NCBI RefSeq assembly: GCF_041737375.1
Contig: NZ_JBGSRV010000020.1
Span: 1-64,000 of the forward strand
Length of the DNA: 64,000 nt
Source: Vampirovibrio sp041737375
Lineage (GTDB): Bacteria > Cyanobacteriota > Vampirovibrionia > Vampirovibrionales > Vampirovibrionaceae
Reading direction: 5' to 3'
Shown: positions 54,531 to 62,598 of the stretch, piece after piece
Layout: every line of letters starts with the position of its first letter
Numbering within the stretch: the stretch's first letter is position 1
Notes under the pieces: model-generated
What the model saw: the letters and a program-made list of their open reading frames with translations, nothing else
What the model was told of the DNA's origin: nothing
The model's database searches: none
Position numbers and translations under genes: made by a program

Positions 54531-56994
54531 AATCCACCCCTCTCTCTTTCATCCAAACAAATGGCCACTTTGCTCCGTGTTCTGCCTTGAGCTGGTTCAG
54601 ATGGGCCAACTTTTCTTTGTCTGAAACAGCTACAAAGGACAAAGCCACTGGCCCCAAACCGAGATCGAAAAGCCTTCGCCCTTCCGGGGACATGTAATAA
54701 TATTGTCGCTTTTTGGTCGCCGTTTTAATGATCTGAATTTCAGCGGCATTCAAGCCCATCATGGCATACAGATCGCGGGGTCCTGGATGTTCGCTAGTGC
54801 CTTCCTTATCCGCCTCCTCATTGGGTAACAAGATTTTAGTCGGGCAACTTTCCAGCAACACATCATAAATCTGAGATTGCACAGCATCTGACAGGCTTTG
54901 CGTGGCCAAAACCACTGCGCAATTTTTCTTTCTCAGTTCTTTGAGCCATTGGCGGATTTTGCTGCGAAAGACCGGATGCCCCAGCATAACCCAGGCCTCA
55001 TCCAGCAATAACAGAGCAGGTTGGCCTTGCAAATTGCGCTCAAATCGACGGAAAAGATAGAGCAACACCGGGATGGCGATGCGCTCTTTCATGGCCATCA
55101 ACTCTTCAATTTCAAACACCGTAAATGAACTGGTTTTGAGCCCATCGGCTCTGGCATCCAGCAACTTTCCATAAGGGCCGCTGAGCGTATAGAAAGATAA
55201 GGCCGCTTTGAGATTATCTTCTGCCCCGCATTGTTGCAGCGTCAGTAGGAAATCGGACAAAGAGCGTTCATGTGGCTGTTTGGTTTCCCGCAATATGCTC
55301 ATGGCCCGATGAATTTCCTGATTCTGTCGCGGAGTCGCACTTTTTCCCGTTCGCGTTTCATAGACCGTGGCAATCCAGTCTTCGGCCCAAGTCATATCGG
55401 CATCCGTATCAATCAGGGACAAAGGCGCAAACGACAAGCTGGCATTGTCACCACCAATGTCATAATGTTGGCCGCCACAGGCATCTACCAAGGCCCACAT
55501 GGAACGGCCTTTATCAAAGGCGGTAATCGTGGCGTTGGGATAGCGCCGAAATTGTGCCGCCAGGGTGGCCAGTAATACTGATTTTCCAGCCCCGGTTGGT
55601 CCCATAATCAGGGTATGCCCTACATCCCCCACATGCAGATTTAACCGAAAAGGCGTAGATCCGGTGGTGGCGGTATGCATCAAGGGGGGCAGATTGTGAG
55701 GAAACAACGGGTTGGGACAAAAGGCCCGGCCTGACCAGATGCTGGTAATGGGAATCATATGCGCCAAATGATTGGAATGAACCAAAGGGCGACGAATATT
55801 GGGTAAGGTGTGTCCCGGCAAGGTGCTCAGCCATGCTTCCATGGCATTCAAGGTTTCCAGCCTACAATTAAAGCCCAATCGCTTGATTTCCCGAATAATC
55901 AGCCTCGCATTTTCTAATAGTGCATCCCGATCCGGGTTCATTAAAACCACCACTTGCGAGCAATACCCAAAGGCCATTTGCCCGCTATGCACTTCGGTCA
56001 TCACCGCTTGGGTGTCCAGCGTCATATTCAGCGCATCTTGATTCACCAGTCCGCCCTTCATCTTGAAAATCTGGTGAAAGGGACTTTGCGCTTTTTGAAT
56101 CCATTCCCGGTGTTCTTTTTTGAGCAGGCCAATGGCTTCATGGGCATCCACATAGATCATGCGGGTGACCCAGCGATACGCCAGCGGCAAGTGGTTCAAG
56201 GCTTCCAGAATATTGGGATAAGACTCATTTGGCATCCCGGTGAGGCTGATACAGCCGATGAAAAAATCGCCGATTTTGGGGGTGTCTCCAGGAATCAGAT
56301 CTTGGGCTCCTAAATACCCATCCAAATACATGCCGCAAGCGGGCAGATTGACCGGGTGATACTCCCCCGTGATGGTGAAATTGAGATAATTCACCAAGTC
56401 ATCGCGCAGATGCACCTGCCCGTATGCATCCGTCACCGAATAACCCCGCATCCGGCGTACTTTCAAAATGCTGGAAAGCGCATCTTCCAGACTTTCCAAT
56501 TGCCGCTCAAAGTATGCCAGATCGGATTCCAGAGACGTAACCGGTTCTGCTTTATGAGATTCATAGAACAGGTTTCTCAAGCGTGGACTCTGGAATGACG
56601 GGGATTTATAACGCACCACCCAAATATTGGTGCTTTCAAAATGATTGCCCTCTTTCAGGAAATTGGCCCGGTTTTCTGCTTCAATTCCTCGGCTAATGGG
56701 ATCGGGAAACGCAGAGGCTTCGGACTCCGGGTAAGCCGCTGCGGGTTTGCGAATCAGTTCATGATGACTGACCCACCCGCCGCCAAAGTGTTGGGTCAAA
56801 ATGGTGTTTAAGGTGTCCGCCTGGTAATTCCGTTGGGCGGGTGTGGCACTGGCGATATCCAAGCCTTCACACTCAAAAGCCGCTGTTAAGGAACCGTCTT
56901 TGCCCAACATGACCCCACTCTGAACCATGGCGGCATAGTTGAGCAAGGTCGCTAACCCTTGGGAATCCGTTTGAAATGCTTTGGTGGATAACAT
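54511..56994 (-). CDS. trbE: Type IV secretion ATPase TrbE (VirB4-like)
   Basis: An 827-residue (RK2 852) energising ATPase at the inner membrane. The CagE_TrbE_VirB domain is N-terminal. Walker A is MGPTGAGKSVLLATLAAQF and Walker B is PALLLLDEAWVMLGHP, followed by KNCAVVLATQSLSDAV (motif C-like). The gene lies between trbD and trbJ in the usual order and overlaps trbJ. Confidence 0.94.
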   Translation of the reverse strand: MLSTKAFQTDSQGLATLLNYAAMVQSGVMLGKDGSLTAAFECEGLDIASATPAQRNYQADTLNTILTQHFGGGWVSHHELIRKPAAAYPESEASAFPDPISRGIEAENRANFLKEGNHFESTNIWVVRYKSPSFQSPRLRNLFYESHKAEPVTSLESDLAYFERQLESLEDALSSILKVRRMRGYSVTDAYGQVHLRDDLVNYLNFTITGEYHPVNLPACGMYLDGYLGAQDLIPGDTPKIGDFFIGCISLTGMPNESYPNILEALNHLPLAYRWVTRMIYVDAHEAIGLLKKEHREWIQKAQSPFHQIFKMKGGLVNQDALNMTLDTQAVMTEVHSGQMAFGYCSQVVVLMNPDRDALLENARLIIREIKRLGFNCRLETLNAMEAWLSTLPGHTLPNIRRPLVHSNHLAHMIPITSIWSGRAFCPNPLFPHNLPPLMHTATTGSTPFRLNLHVGDVGHTLIMGPTGAGKSVLLATLAAQFRRYPNATITAFDKGRSMWALVDACGGQHYDIGGDNASLSFAPLSLIDTDADMTWAEDWIATVYETRTGKSATPRQNQEIHRAMSILRETKQPHERSLSDFLLTLQQCGAEDNLKAALSFYTLSGPYGKLLDARADGLKTSSFTVFEIEELMAMKERIAIPVLLYLFRRFERNLQGQPALLLLDEAWVMLGHPVFRSKIRQWLKELRKKNCAVVLATQSLSDAVQSQIYDVLLESCPTKILLPNEEADKEGTSEHPGPRDLYAMMGLNAAEIQIIKTATKKRQYYYMSPEGRRLFDLGLGPVALSFVAVSDKEKLAHLNQLKAEHGAKWPFVWMKERGVDYEALVG

Positions 56995-57023
56995 AAGCCC
57001 CTCTATTTCCCCTATCTTTCTAT

Positions 57024-57311
57024 CTATGGCGTCAACTTGGCCCTAGACTGGGCCGGGTAAAAGCGTCGGTATTTTAAGCGGCGAAAATAAATTTGACTGA
57101 GATACGGATCCGCCTTGGCCATTTGCCGTAATAAGGCCAGACCTACTGTCCAAACACCAGCACCCAATAGAATTTTCAATACGCTAATATCAGAGAGTAT
57201 CAGCCCAGCCGCAATGACGCCCAACATAATCACCCAAGGACGTTCTCCACCCAACAGCAAATTGGGCCGATGCAGAGTCCGCGAAAAAGGAAGCCGCCGC
57301 AGTCTGCTCAT
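57024..57311 (-). CDS. trbD: Conjugal transfer protein TrbD (VirB3-like)
   Basis: A 95-residue membrane protein (RK2 103). It has two close helices (WVIMLGVIAAGLILSDISVL, then GVWTVGLALLRQMAK). PYLSQIYFRRLKYRRFYPAQ is the typical conserved cytoplasmic end. It overlaps trbC by 4 bases. Confidence 0.9.
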   Translation of the reverse strand: MSRLRRLPFSRTLHRPNLLLGGERPWVIMLGVIAAGLILSDISVLKILLGAGVWTVGLALLRQMAKADPYLSQIYFRRLKYRRFYPAQSRAKLTP

Positions 57312-57661
57312 TGTCCCAACACGGCTCCCACACCAAAGAGGCTATTAATGAAAGGCCGAGCGGCAATCAGGATAGAGCCCGATAAGGCCATGACGACCAT
57401 GGAGCGGACAAAGCCATCCATTTCACCGCCGGTCATAAAACGCCAAACGCCTGCCACAAAACCAATCAGGCACATGCCTACGGCGATGGGTCCCAAGAAA
57501 CTGTCCACAATCCGTTGCAAGGGTGTTTCCCAAGGTAAGCCCGTACCACCGGCAGTGGCCGCATGGGCTGCACCGGGTAAGAGAATTCCGATAGCCAGCA
57601 AGCTACCCATTAGGATCACGGGCATCCACCGGCTAACATTACGGATATGATGATTGTTCAT
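57308..57661 (-). CDS. trbC: Conjugal pilin TrbC (VirB2-like)
   Basis: A 117-residue prepilin. A long signal ends LLPGAAHA before ATAGGTGLPWETPL. Two helices follow (FLGPIAVGMCLIGFVAGVW and FVRSMVVMALSGSILIAARP), as in TrbC/VirB2 pilins. RP4 TrbC is C-terminally trimmed and cyclised by TraF, which is encoded at 25667-26200. It follows trbB by 22 bases. Confidence 0.9.
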   Translation of the reverse strand: MNNHHIRNVSRWMPVILMGSLLAIGILLPGAAHAATAGGTGLPWETPLQRIVDSFLGPIAVGMCLIGFVAGVWRFMTGGEMDGFVRSMVVMALSGSILIAARPFINSLFGVGAVLGQ

Positions 57662-57683
57662 TTTTTCCCTCTCTAATTAATTT

Positions 57684-58646
57684 TTATTCCACGGTTTGAA
57701 TTTGATACTGCTGATTCCGGTAGGCATCCACGGTCAGCAACGTTTTGACTTTGCGACCGTTGCCGGTTTTCTCAATGTAGACAATGGCATCCACCGCTTC
57801 CCCGATCAGTGATTTCATGGGTGATTGGGTGGCCAGTTCCAAGAGTTGTTCCAGTCTTAAAAACGCACCTTCCGCGCTATTGGCATGCAAAGAGGCTACA
57901 CCACCGGGATGACCCGTTGACCAAGCTGTTAACAGATCGAATGCTTCTTTCCCCCGCACTTCGCCCACGATGATGCGATCAGGCCGATGGCGCAACGTAG
58001 CTTTCACCAGCGCTTGCAAAGACACATCCCGGCTGCTACGCATTGCCACGATATTAGATGCAGCCGATTGCAGCTCGACAGTGTCTTCCAGCAGAATGAG
58101 GCGATGTTCCGGGCTATGTTCGGTAATCGCTTGAATCACGGCGTTGATGAGCGTGGTTTTGCCGCTGGAAGTACCACCCACAATCAAAATATTTTTGCGG
58201 GCTTTGATCCAATTATCAATCACGACCTTTTGCGCCTTGCTCAGAATGCCCGCAGTCACATAATCGTTCAAGCTGAAAATCTGAATGGCCTTGCGCCGGA
58301 TACTGAAAATGGGGCGTTCTACCACCGGCGGAACCATCCCGGCAAATCGGGAACCATCGTAGGGCAATTCGCACTCCAAAATAGGTTGTTCTTTGGTAAT
58401 AGCAGTATTACTGAGAGAAGCAATCACATTCAGGAGCGACTCTACTTGAGCCGCTTCAATGGTTCCGACAGACCGCTGGCCTGAGCGCAAATCATCCACC
58501 CAAACGCTGCCATCCGGGTTGGCCATGATTTCGATAATAGCCGGATCGCTCATATAGTTTTGAATAAAATCGGGAATATCTTGCAGCAACCGCGCCTGAT
58601 AGCGTTGATGTTGCTCTTCCCTCACAGAAGATACGACTCGTGTCAA
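57684..58646 (-). CDS. trbB: Type IV secretion traffic ATPase TrbB (VirB11-like)
   Basis: A hexameric ATPase of the VirB11 family. From TTG at 58646, which has GAGG 9 bases upstream, the product is 320 residues, the same as RK2 TrbB; the TTG at 58679 gives 11 more. Walker A is ILIVGGTSSGKTTLINAV, Asp box LLEDTVELQSA, Walker B RHRPDRIIVGEVRGKEAFD, and the His box ATGHPGGVASLHANSA-like WSTGHPGGVASLHANSAEGA is present. It opens the trb operon, with a 237-base non-coding region upstream that must hold its promoter. Confidence 0.9.
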   Translation of the reverse strand: MTRVVSSVREEQHQRYQARLLQDIPDFIQNYMSDPAIIEIMANPDGSVWVDDLRSGQRSVGTIEAAQVESLLNVIASLSNTAITKEQPILECELPYDGSRFAGMVPPVVERPIFSIRRKAIQIFSLNDYVTAGILSKAQKVVIDNWIKARKNILIVGGTSSGKTTLINAVIQAITEHSPEHRLILLEDTVELQSAASNIVAMRSSRDVSLQALVKATLRHRPDRIIVGEVRGKEAFDLLTAWSTGHPGGVASLHANSAEGAFLRLEQLLELATQSPMKSLIGEAVDAIVYIEKTGNGRKVKTLLTVDAYRNQQYQIQTVE

Positions 58647-58883
58647 AATTACATGCCTCAAAATAAGCGCGAAACCCAATGCGCTTGACTACGAAACCAC
58701 TTGCGAAAGTTATTTTGAAAAACTTGGGCTCATGTTAACTACTAATCTAAAAACCATGCAAGCCCCATGTTTCAGACCTTTACAAACCGCTTAACACATG
58801 AGTGGAAGGGAAAGTGAGCGAATTGAACGGTTACTTTTCCACTAGGCGGATTCAAAAGCGTGGTAAAGTCTGGAAATTAAAAC
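58647..58883 (-). promoter_or_regulatory. Region upstream of the trb operon
   Basis: These 237 bases between trbB and the fic stop contain no ORF of note. The promoter of the 11-gene trb operon should lie here, but no strong sigma-70 match was assigned. Confidence 0.35.
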
Positions 58884-60074
58884 TCATGAAACAGGAAAAA
58901 GCTTGGGGAACAACGTTTCAATCGAGTGAATGGGGAACGCCAAATAAACCGGACTTTTAGGGGTTTCAGAGGTTAAAATCCCATCTTTTACCAAGGCGGA
59001 TAACAAATTGCGAGCATTGCGCTCTTTTAATCCGGTGAAACGCTCTACTTCTCCTCTGGGCAACTCTCCCCGCATCAATACAGCTTCCAGCAGATAAAAT
59101 GCTTCTGGCTTCCAATCCATTTCGGCCACATATTTTTTTAAACGCTCACTGAGCGCGTCCAGAGCAAACAAAGATTCCATAAAGCACACCTGATCCAAAC
59201 AAACAGAAAGAAACCAGGTCACAAATTCTTCTAACGCCCGCTGGGATAAATTTCCTCGTCCGTCCAGACTCCCTTGGCGGGGCATATCCGCATGATCCAT
59301 CATTCGCTTGTAATCGCCCCGACTCTCTAGCCCCCGTGCTAATCCTCGCGAGACAGACCATAAGCCATGAGCGCCAATTCCCGCTTGAAGGCCCATCGCA
59401 TGACTCATCAAGCGGCTGACCCGCCCATTGCCATCTGGAAAGGGGTGAATATAATTCAGGCGATGATGGGCCGCTGCCATTGCGATGATGCGACTGCCCT
59501 GGCCCAAGGAAGCAAAACGATATTGCTGTTCAAAATAGTCCATAAAATGAGGTATACGCTCACTGGAAGGCGGGAAATGACGGCCCACCGAAACATCTTC
59601 TCCCGGATTGGCTCGCAAAGCCCCTGGAGTCATCTGAAAACTACGACCGTTGCCTTGAATGAGCAGCATGCTCGGCGTGGCATGCTCATAAAAGCGACGG
59701 TGTAACTCCTGGACAAAAGCTACAGATGCAGGCTCTTCCAACTGGCCTGCCGCAGCCTGCTGATCCACCCAGCGTTGCACTTCAATATGCGCTTTGGCCT
59801 CAATTTGTAAGTTTCGACGCTCTTCTTCAGCTTCAAATTGCCCAGCCAGCGCCTGCTCAATCTCTCGAGGGGTGGTGTTATGCCCTTCAATCAGGTTAGA
59901 GTAGTAACAGTTCATGATGCGCACCAGCTCAGCCAAACTAGACGCAGTGCGGGGATGAAGCCCCTGCGCCAGACGCTGTGACGCGGCTGATAAATCGGCA
60001 ATCCGATCCACCACCGAAGCTGGCGGCTGACTAAGTAAACAAGGCTCAATGCGATAGGGTGTTTCTAAGGTCAT
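58884..60074 (-). CDS. Fic-domain AMP transferase with self-inhibitory motif
   Basis: A 396-residue Fic protein that transfers AMP (or a related group) from ATP to target proteins. The active site is HPFPDGNGRVSR (H210 to R221), the full HxFxxGNGRxxR consensus. An N-terminal inhibitory helix is present (YYSNLIEGHN, about residues 57-66), so it is a class II, auto-inhibited Fic. A C-terminal winged helix (GEVERFTGLKERNARNLLSA) suggests it may bind DNA and regulate itself. Three GATCGGCAAAAA repeats lie at and above its start. It stands between trbB and the integrase. Confidence 0.9.
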   Translation of the reverse strand: MTLETPYRIEPCLLSQPPASVVDRIADLSAASQRLAQGLHPRTASSLAELVRIMNCYYSNLIEGHNTTPREIEQALAGQFEAEEERRNLQIEAKAHIEVQRWVDQQAAAGQLEEPASVAFVQELHRRFYEHATPSMLLIQGNGRSFQMTPGALRANPGEDVSVGRHFPPSSERIPHFMDYFEQQYRFASLGQGSRIIAMAAAHHRLNYIHPFPDGNGRVSRLMSHAMGLQAGIGAHGLWSVSRGLARGLESRGDYKRMMDHADMPRQGSLDGRGNLSQRALEEFVTWFLSVCLDQVCFMESLFALDALSERLKKYVAEMDWKPEAFYLLEAVLMRGELPRGEVERFTGLKERNARNLLSALVKDGILTSETPKSPVYLAFPIHSIETLFPKLFPVS

Positions 60075-60075
60075 G

Positions 60076-60167
60076 TTTTTGCCGATCTTTCAGACAGGAA
60101 GTACCTGCTCCTATCTTATCTCTTCTGGCAATTTTCGCATCATTTTTGCCGATCTTTTTGCCGATCT
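60076..60167 (-). repeat. Three TTTTTGCCGATCT repeats upstream of fic
   Basis: On the + strand TTTTTGCCGATCT occurs at 60076-60088, 60143-60155 and 60155-60167, the last two nearly in tandem (12 bp apart), the first touching the fic start. As - strand GATCGGCAAAAA sites they could be operators for the fic wHTH domain or another regulator. Confidence 0.6.
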
Positions 60168-60231
60168 CAATCACCCCCCGCAATGTCACAGATAAAACAG
60201 GGCTCACTGACTGGAACTTTCCTCAGAAGTC

Positions 60232-61596
60232 TTAATAACGATACTTCTTTTGCTGTTTCGGCTCAGGTGCAGGTCCGGATTCAGTGCTTTTTGAAAGCGC
60301 CGTTTCGACTGGCTGGGGTTTGGCCTTTTTGGGCAAGGCGATGACAAAATTCTCGCGAATCCAGTCTGTGGCCTCTTTTTGCTTGATATTGATGTACTTC
60401 ATGGTGGTTTCAATATCATTATGACCCAGGACATACTGGATTCTGGGCAACGGCATGCCCTGGTCCGCCAGCATCTTGGCGTAAGCACGCCGTAAATCGT
60501 GCGGCCGAACTGCACAATTCAGGGTTTTGGCCAATTGTTCTGCCTCTTTGAGAACTGCTTCTTTGGTTCTACTCGGAAAAAACAATTCAATTTCATCTTC
60601 AGGCGTGTACTGGACGGTTTCTTTGGTCGCACCGGGTTGAGTTTCTCTCGCTTTGATTAGCGCAATCGCCTTATTTAAAGCAAGCGCTTTGGATAAACGA
60701 GTAAAGCGAGAGCCCATGGACTTGTCTGACAATTGATTACCCCGGTTGCTGACCATCACATAGGGCAGATCCGATTCGGGGCGCAGATTTTCAATCCACT
60801 CTTTTAGCTTGTCAGCCAGCTCTTGCGGCATGGGAACCAAGCGCTCTTTCCCCCACTTGCCTGGCACCAGAATTTCATTCTTGATGAAATCAACCCCGCT
60901 AATCTTGATATTGGCCGCTTCCATCTTGCGTAATCCCGCAAAGCCATATAAAAACAGCAACAAATCCATAGTCTGAATATCATTGGTGGTGCGGCCATCG
61001 TTCCAGCGGCTGTTAAAACTGAGCGCATCCCACACTTCCGCCAAGTCCAGGGAATGCCGTTGGGGCTTTACTCTGGCCTTGGGGCGGAGTTGCTTGATTT
61101 CTTCCAGCACCGAGGGAGTCTTGTACCCTTTGCGAATCAAAAACTGAACCAAGCTCGATACGGCTTTATAAATATGCATCTTGGTGGAGTAGTAATCCCG
61201 GCGAGACGCTTCATCAAACTGGAATTGAGCGAAGGCCAAGCGCAAACCATCTGCGTTTAAGCCCTCTATGGATTCTTGTCCCCCATTGGCACGCCAGTAT
61301 TTCTTAAATCCCCAGTCCAAATCGTTCAAATAGCTTTCACTGACCGGGGTAGACGTTCCAGAGTGCGTTCCGGCGAGCATTTCTCGACGCCATTGCGCCT
61401 TTAAGTCTGAATAGCCACCAGCCTCTTGGTTCTGAAGCAGCTTTGCCAGCGTTTCGGCAGTAATAACTTTATAGGGTTTATTCCCGTTAAGTCGTACTTC
61501 TGTCGGAAGAAGCCCCCGTCGACTGTCTACCTTCAACTTTTCATACTTTAGGCCAGTAATGGCCGCCGCTTCAGATAGCGTATATTCCTTGGACAA
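60232..61596 (-). CDS. int: Tyrosine recombinase/integrase of the conjugative element
   Basis: A 454-residue integrase from TTG at 61596, which has a perfect GGGAGG 7-8 bases upstream (GTG at 61629 is the alternative). The N-terminus has a helix-turn-helix (EAAAITGLKYEKLKVDSRRG). The core-binding domain follows. Catalytic residues: Arg in LYGFAGLRKMEA, HDLRRAYAKMLADQG with the second Arg, LGHNDIETTMKYINI with His and the nucleophilic Tyr. It reads toward the element interior and sits 118 bases from the tRNA-Pro gene, the expected place for an attachment site. Confidence 0.9.
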   Translation of the reverse strand: MSKEYTLSEAAAITGLKYEKLKVDSRRGLLPTEVRLNGNKPYKVITAETLAKLLQNQEAGGYSDLKAQWRREMLAGTHSGTSTPVSESYLNDLDWGFKKYWRANGGQESIEGLNADGLRLAFAQFQFDEASRRDYYSTKMHIYKAVSSLVQFLIRKGYKTPSVLEEIKQLRPKARVKPQRHSLDLAEVWDALSFNSRWNDGRTTNDIQTMDLLLFLYGFAGLRKMEAANIKISGVDFIKNEILVPGKWGKERLVPMPQELADKLKEWIENLRPESDLPYVMVSNRGNQLSDKSMGSRFTRLSKALALNKAIALIKARETQPGATKETVQYTPEDEIELFFPSRTKEAVLKEAEQLAKTLNCAVRPHDLRRAYAKMLADQGMPLPRIQYVLGHNDIETTMKYINIKQKEATDWIRENFVIALPKKAKPQPVETALSKSTESGPAPEPKQQKKYRY

Positions 61597-61713
61597 AATT
61601 GACCCTCCCAATAGAACGGAAACATGCACTGGTCATGTTATTGCATTGAATCCGTCTGCGGGTCAACTATGGGGGTCAGGGTCAGAGTCAGTCACTATAC
61701 TTTTGTGGTGAAA

Positions 61714-61790
61714 TGGTCGGGATGACAGGATTTGAACCTGCGACCCTCTGCTCCCAAAGCAGATGCGCTACCAAGCTGCGCTACATCCCG
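61714..61790 (-). tRNA. tRNA-Pro (anticodon TGG), probable integration site
   Basis: Complement folds as a full cloverleaf: acceptor CGGGATG pairs with CATCCCG; anticodon stem TCTGC / GCAGA with loop TTTGGGA (anticodon TGG); T-arm GCAGG TTCAAAT CCTGT. Discriminator A is followed by an encoded CCA (61714-61716). Its 3' end points to the integrase gene, so it is the likely attB/attR target of the element. Confidence 0.93.
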
Positions 61791-61900
61791 ATACAACACC
61801 AAGAGGCTTCACTGAAGTAATCTTACAACAATGTTTTTCAGGTGTCTATTCTCAGCTCTAAATCTGGCACCAGGTTTTTGCAATTAGTGTGTAGCCTAAG

Positions 61901-62116
61901 CTAACCGGCTTTTAAGGTTTGATGAAACTGGTATTGCTGATTGAGCAGGCTCAACTTTTGCTCCAGCCGTTCCATTTTTTGAGACATGTTGGGTAAAGGC
62001 CAGAATTGAGCCAGAATTTCCACGAACTCCATTTCATGCTGAAGTTCCTGAATTTGTTTTTGTAGCTGTTGCACTTGTTTTTGACCTGGATTAAGACCTT
62101 GATTGAATAAAGGCAT
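61901..62116 (-). CDS. Small coiled-coil protein
   Basis: A 71-residue, Gln/Leu-rich protein (PGQKQVQQLQKQIQELQHEM, then QKMERLEQKLSLLNQQY) that is almost certainly an alpha-helical coiled coil. GAGGG lies about 9 bases before the ATG at 62116. No family recognised. It is chromosomal flanking DNA, just beyond the tRNA. Confidence 0.6.
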   Translation of the reverse strand: MPLFNQGLNPGQKQVQQLQKQIQELQHEMEFVEILAQFWPLPNMSQKMERLEQKLSLLNQQYQFHQTLKAG

Positions 62117-62329
62117 GATGAAATCCCTCTTTTTGATAGAAACGACCCTGAATCAAGGCGTTTTCTGTAACCTGAATGATTGCAATGATGGAAGTTGGAA
62201 TGGATGATGAGAAAGATGAATGTGATGGATATACTATATATAAAAATTGCAGCGCCTTAGAATTGCCAAGTGACTCCAAATGACTGTCATTTCGTTGCAA
62301 ACCTTTACATTAGAGACTGGGACGGAACT

Positions 62330-62510
62330 GCCGCATAGGATGCCCCCCCCTTGCTTTCTTGCTTCCCATAACTTGGATATACAGGGTGGAACCTGTCAGG
62401 AATAATGAAGGAGCCTTTGGAAAGGGCTGAACGGGAATCGGCTCAACTGGCCGCAAACGTGGTGGTGCCTACCCGGTTTGCAGGGTAGCCCATTAATTTT
62501 TACAACAGAA
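62330..62510 (+). ncRNA. Structured GC-rich intergenic stretch, possible small RNA or leader
   Basis: Several stems stand close together on the + strand: ACAGG-N6-CCTGT, AGCCTTT-GG-AAAGGGCT, and CTACCC-N8-GGGTAG followed by a T-rich end (TTAATTTTTAC). An 8-C run lies at about 62343. The pattern fits a small transcript ending in a terminator, or a leader of the gene at 62599. I cannot assign it to a known RNA family. Confidence 0.35.
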
Positions 62511-62598
62511 TAAAGTCTGTTTGTGATTTCATGGCATCAAATTTCCTTCAGGCGCTTTTATTGGACATCAGCAGGCTGTAAAAAAGGGTCACAGGGTT

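Noticed and set aside
62380..62420. SRP RNA-like words (GAACC, TGTCAGG, GAAGGAGC) on the + strand
   Set aside because: The invariant GGUCxGGAAGGAAGCAGC core is not matched in order, so resemblance is partial and probably chance.
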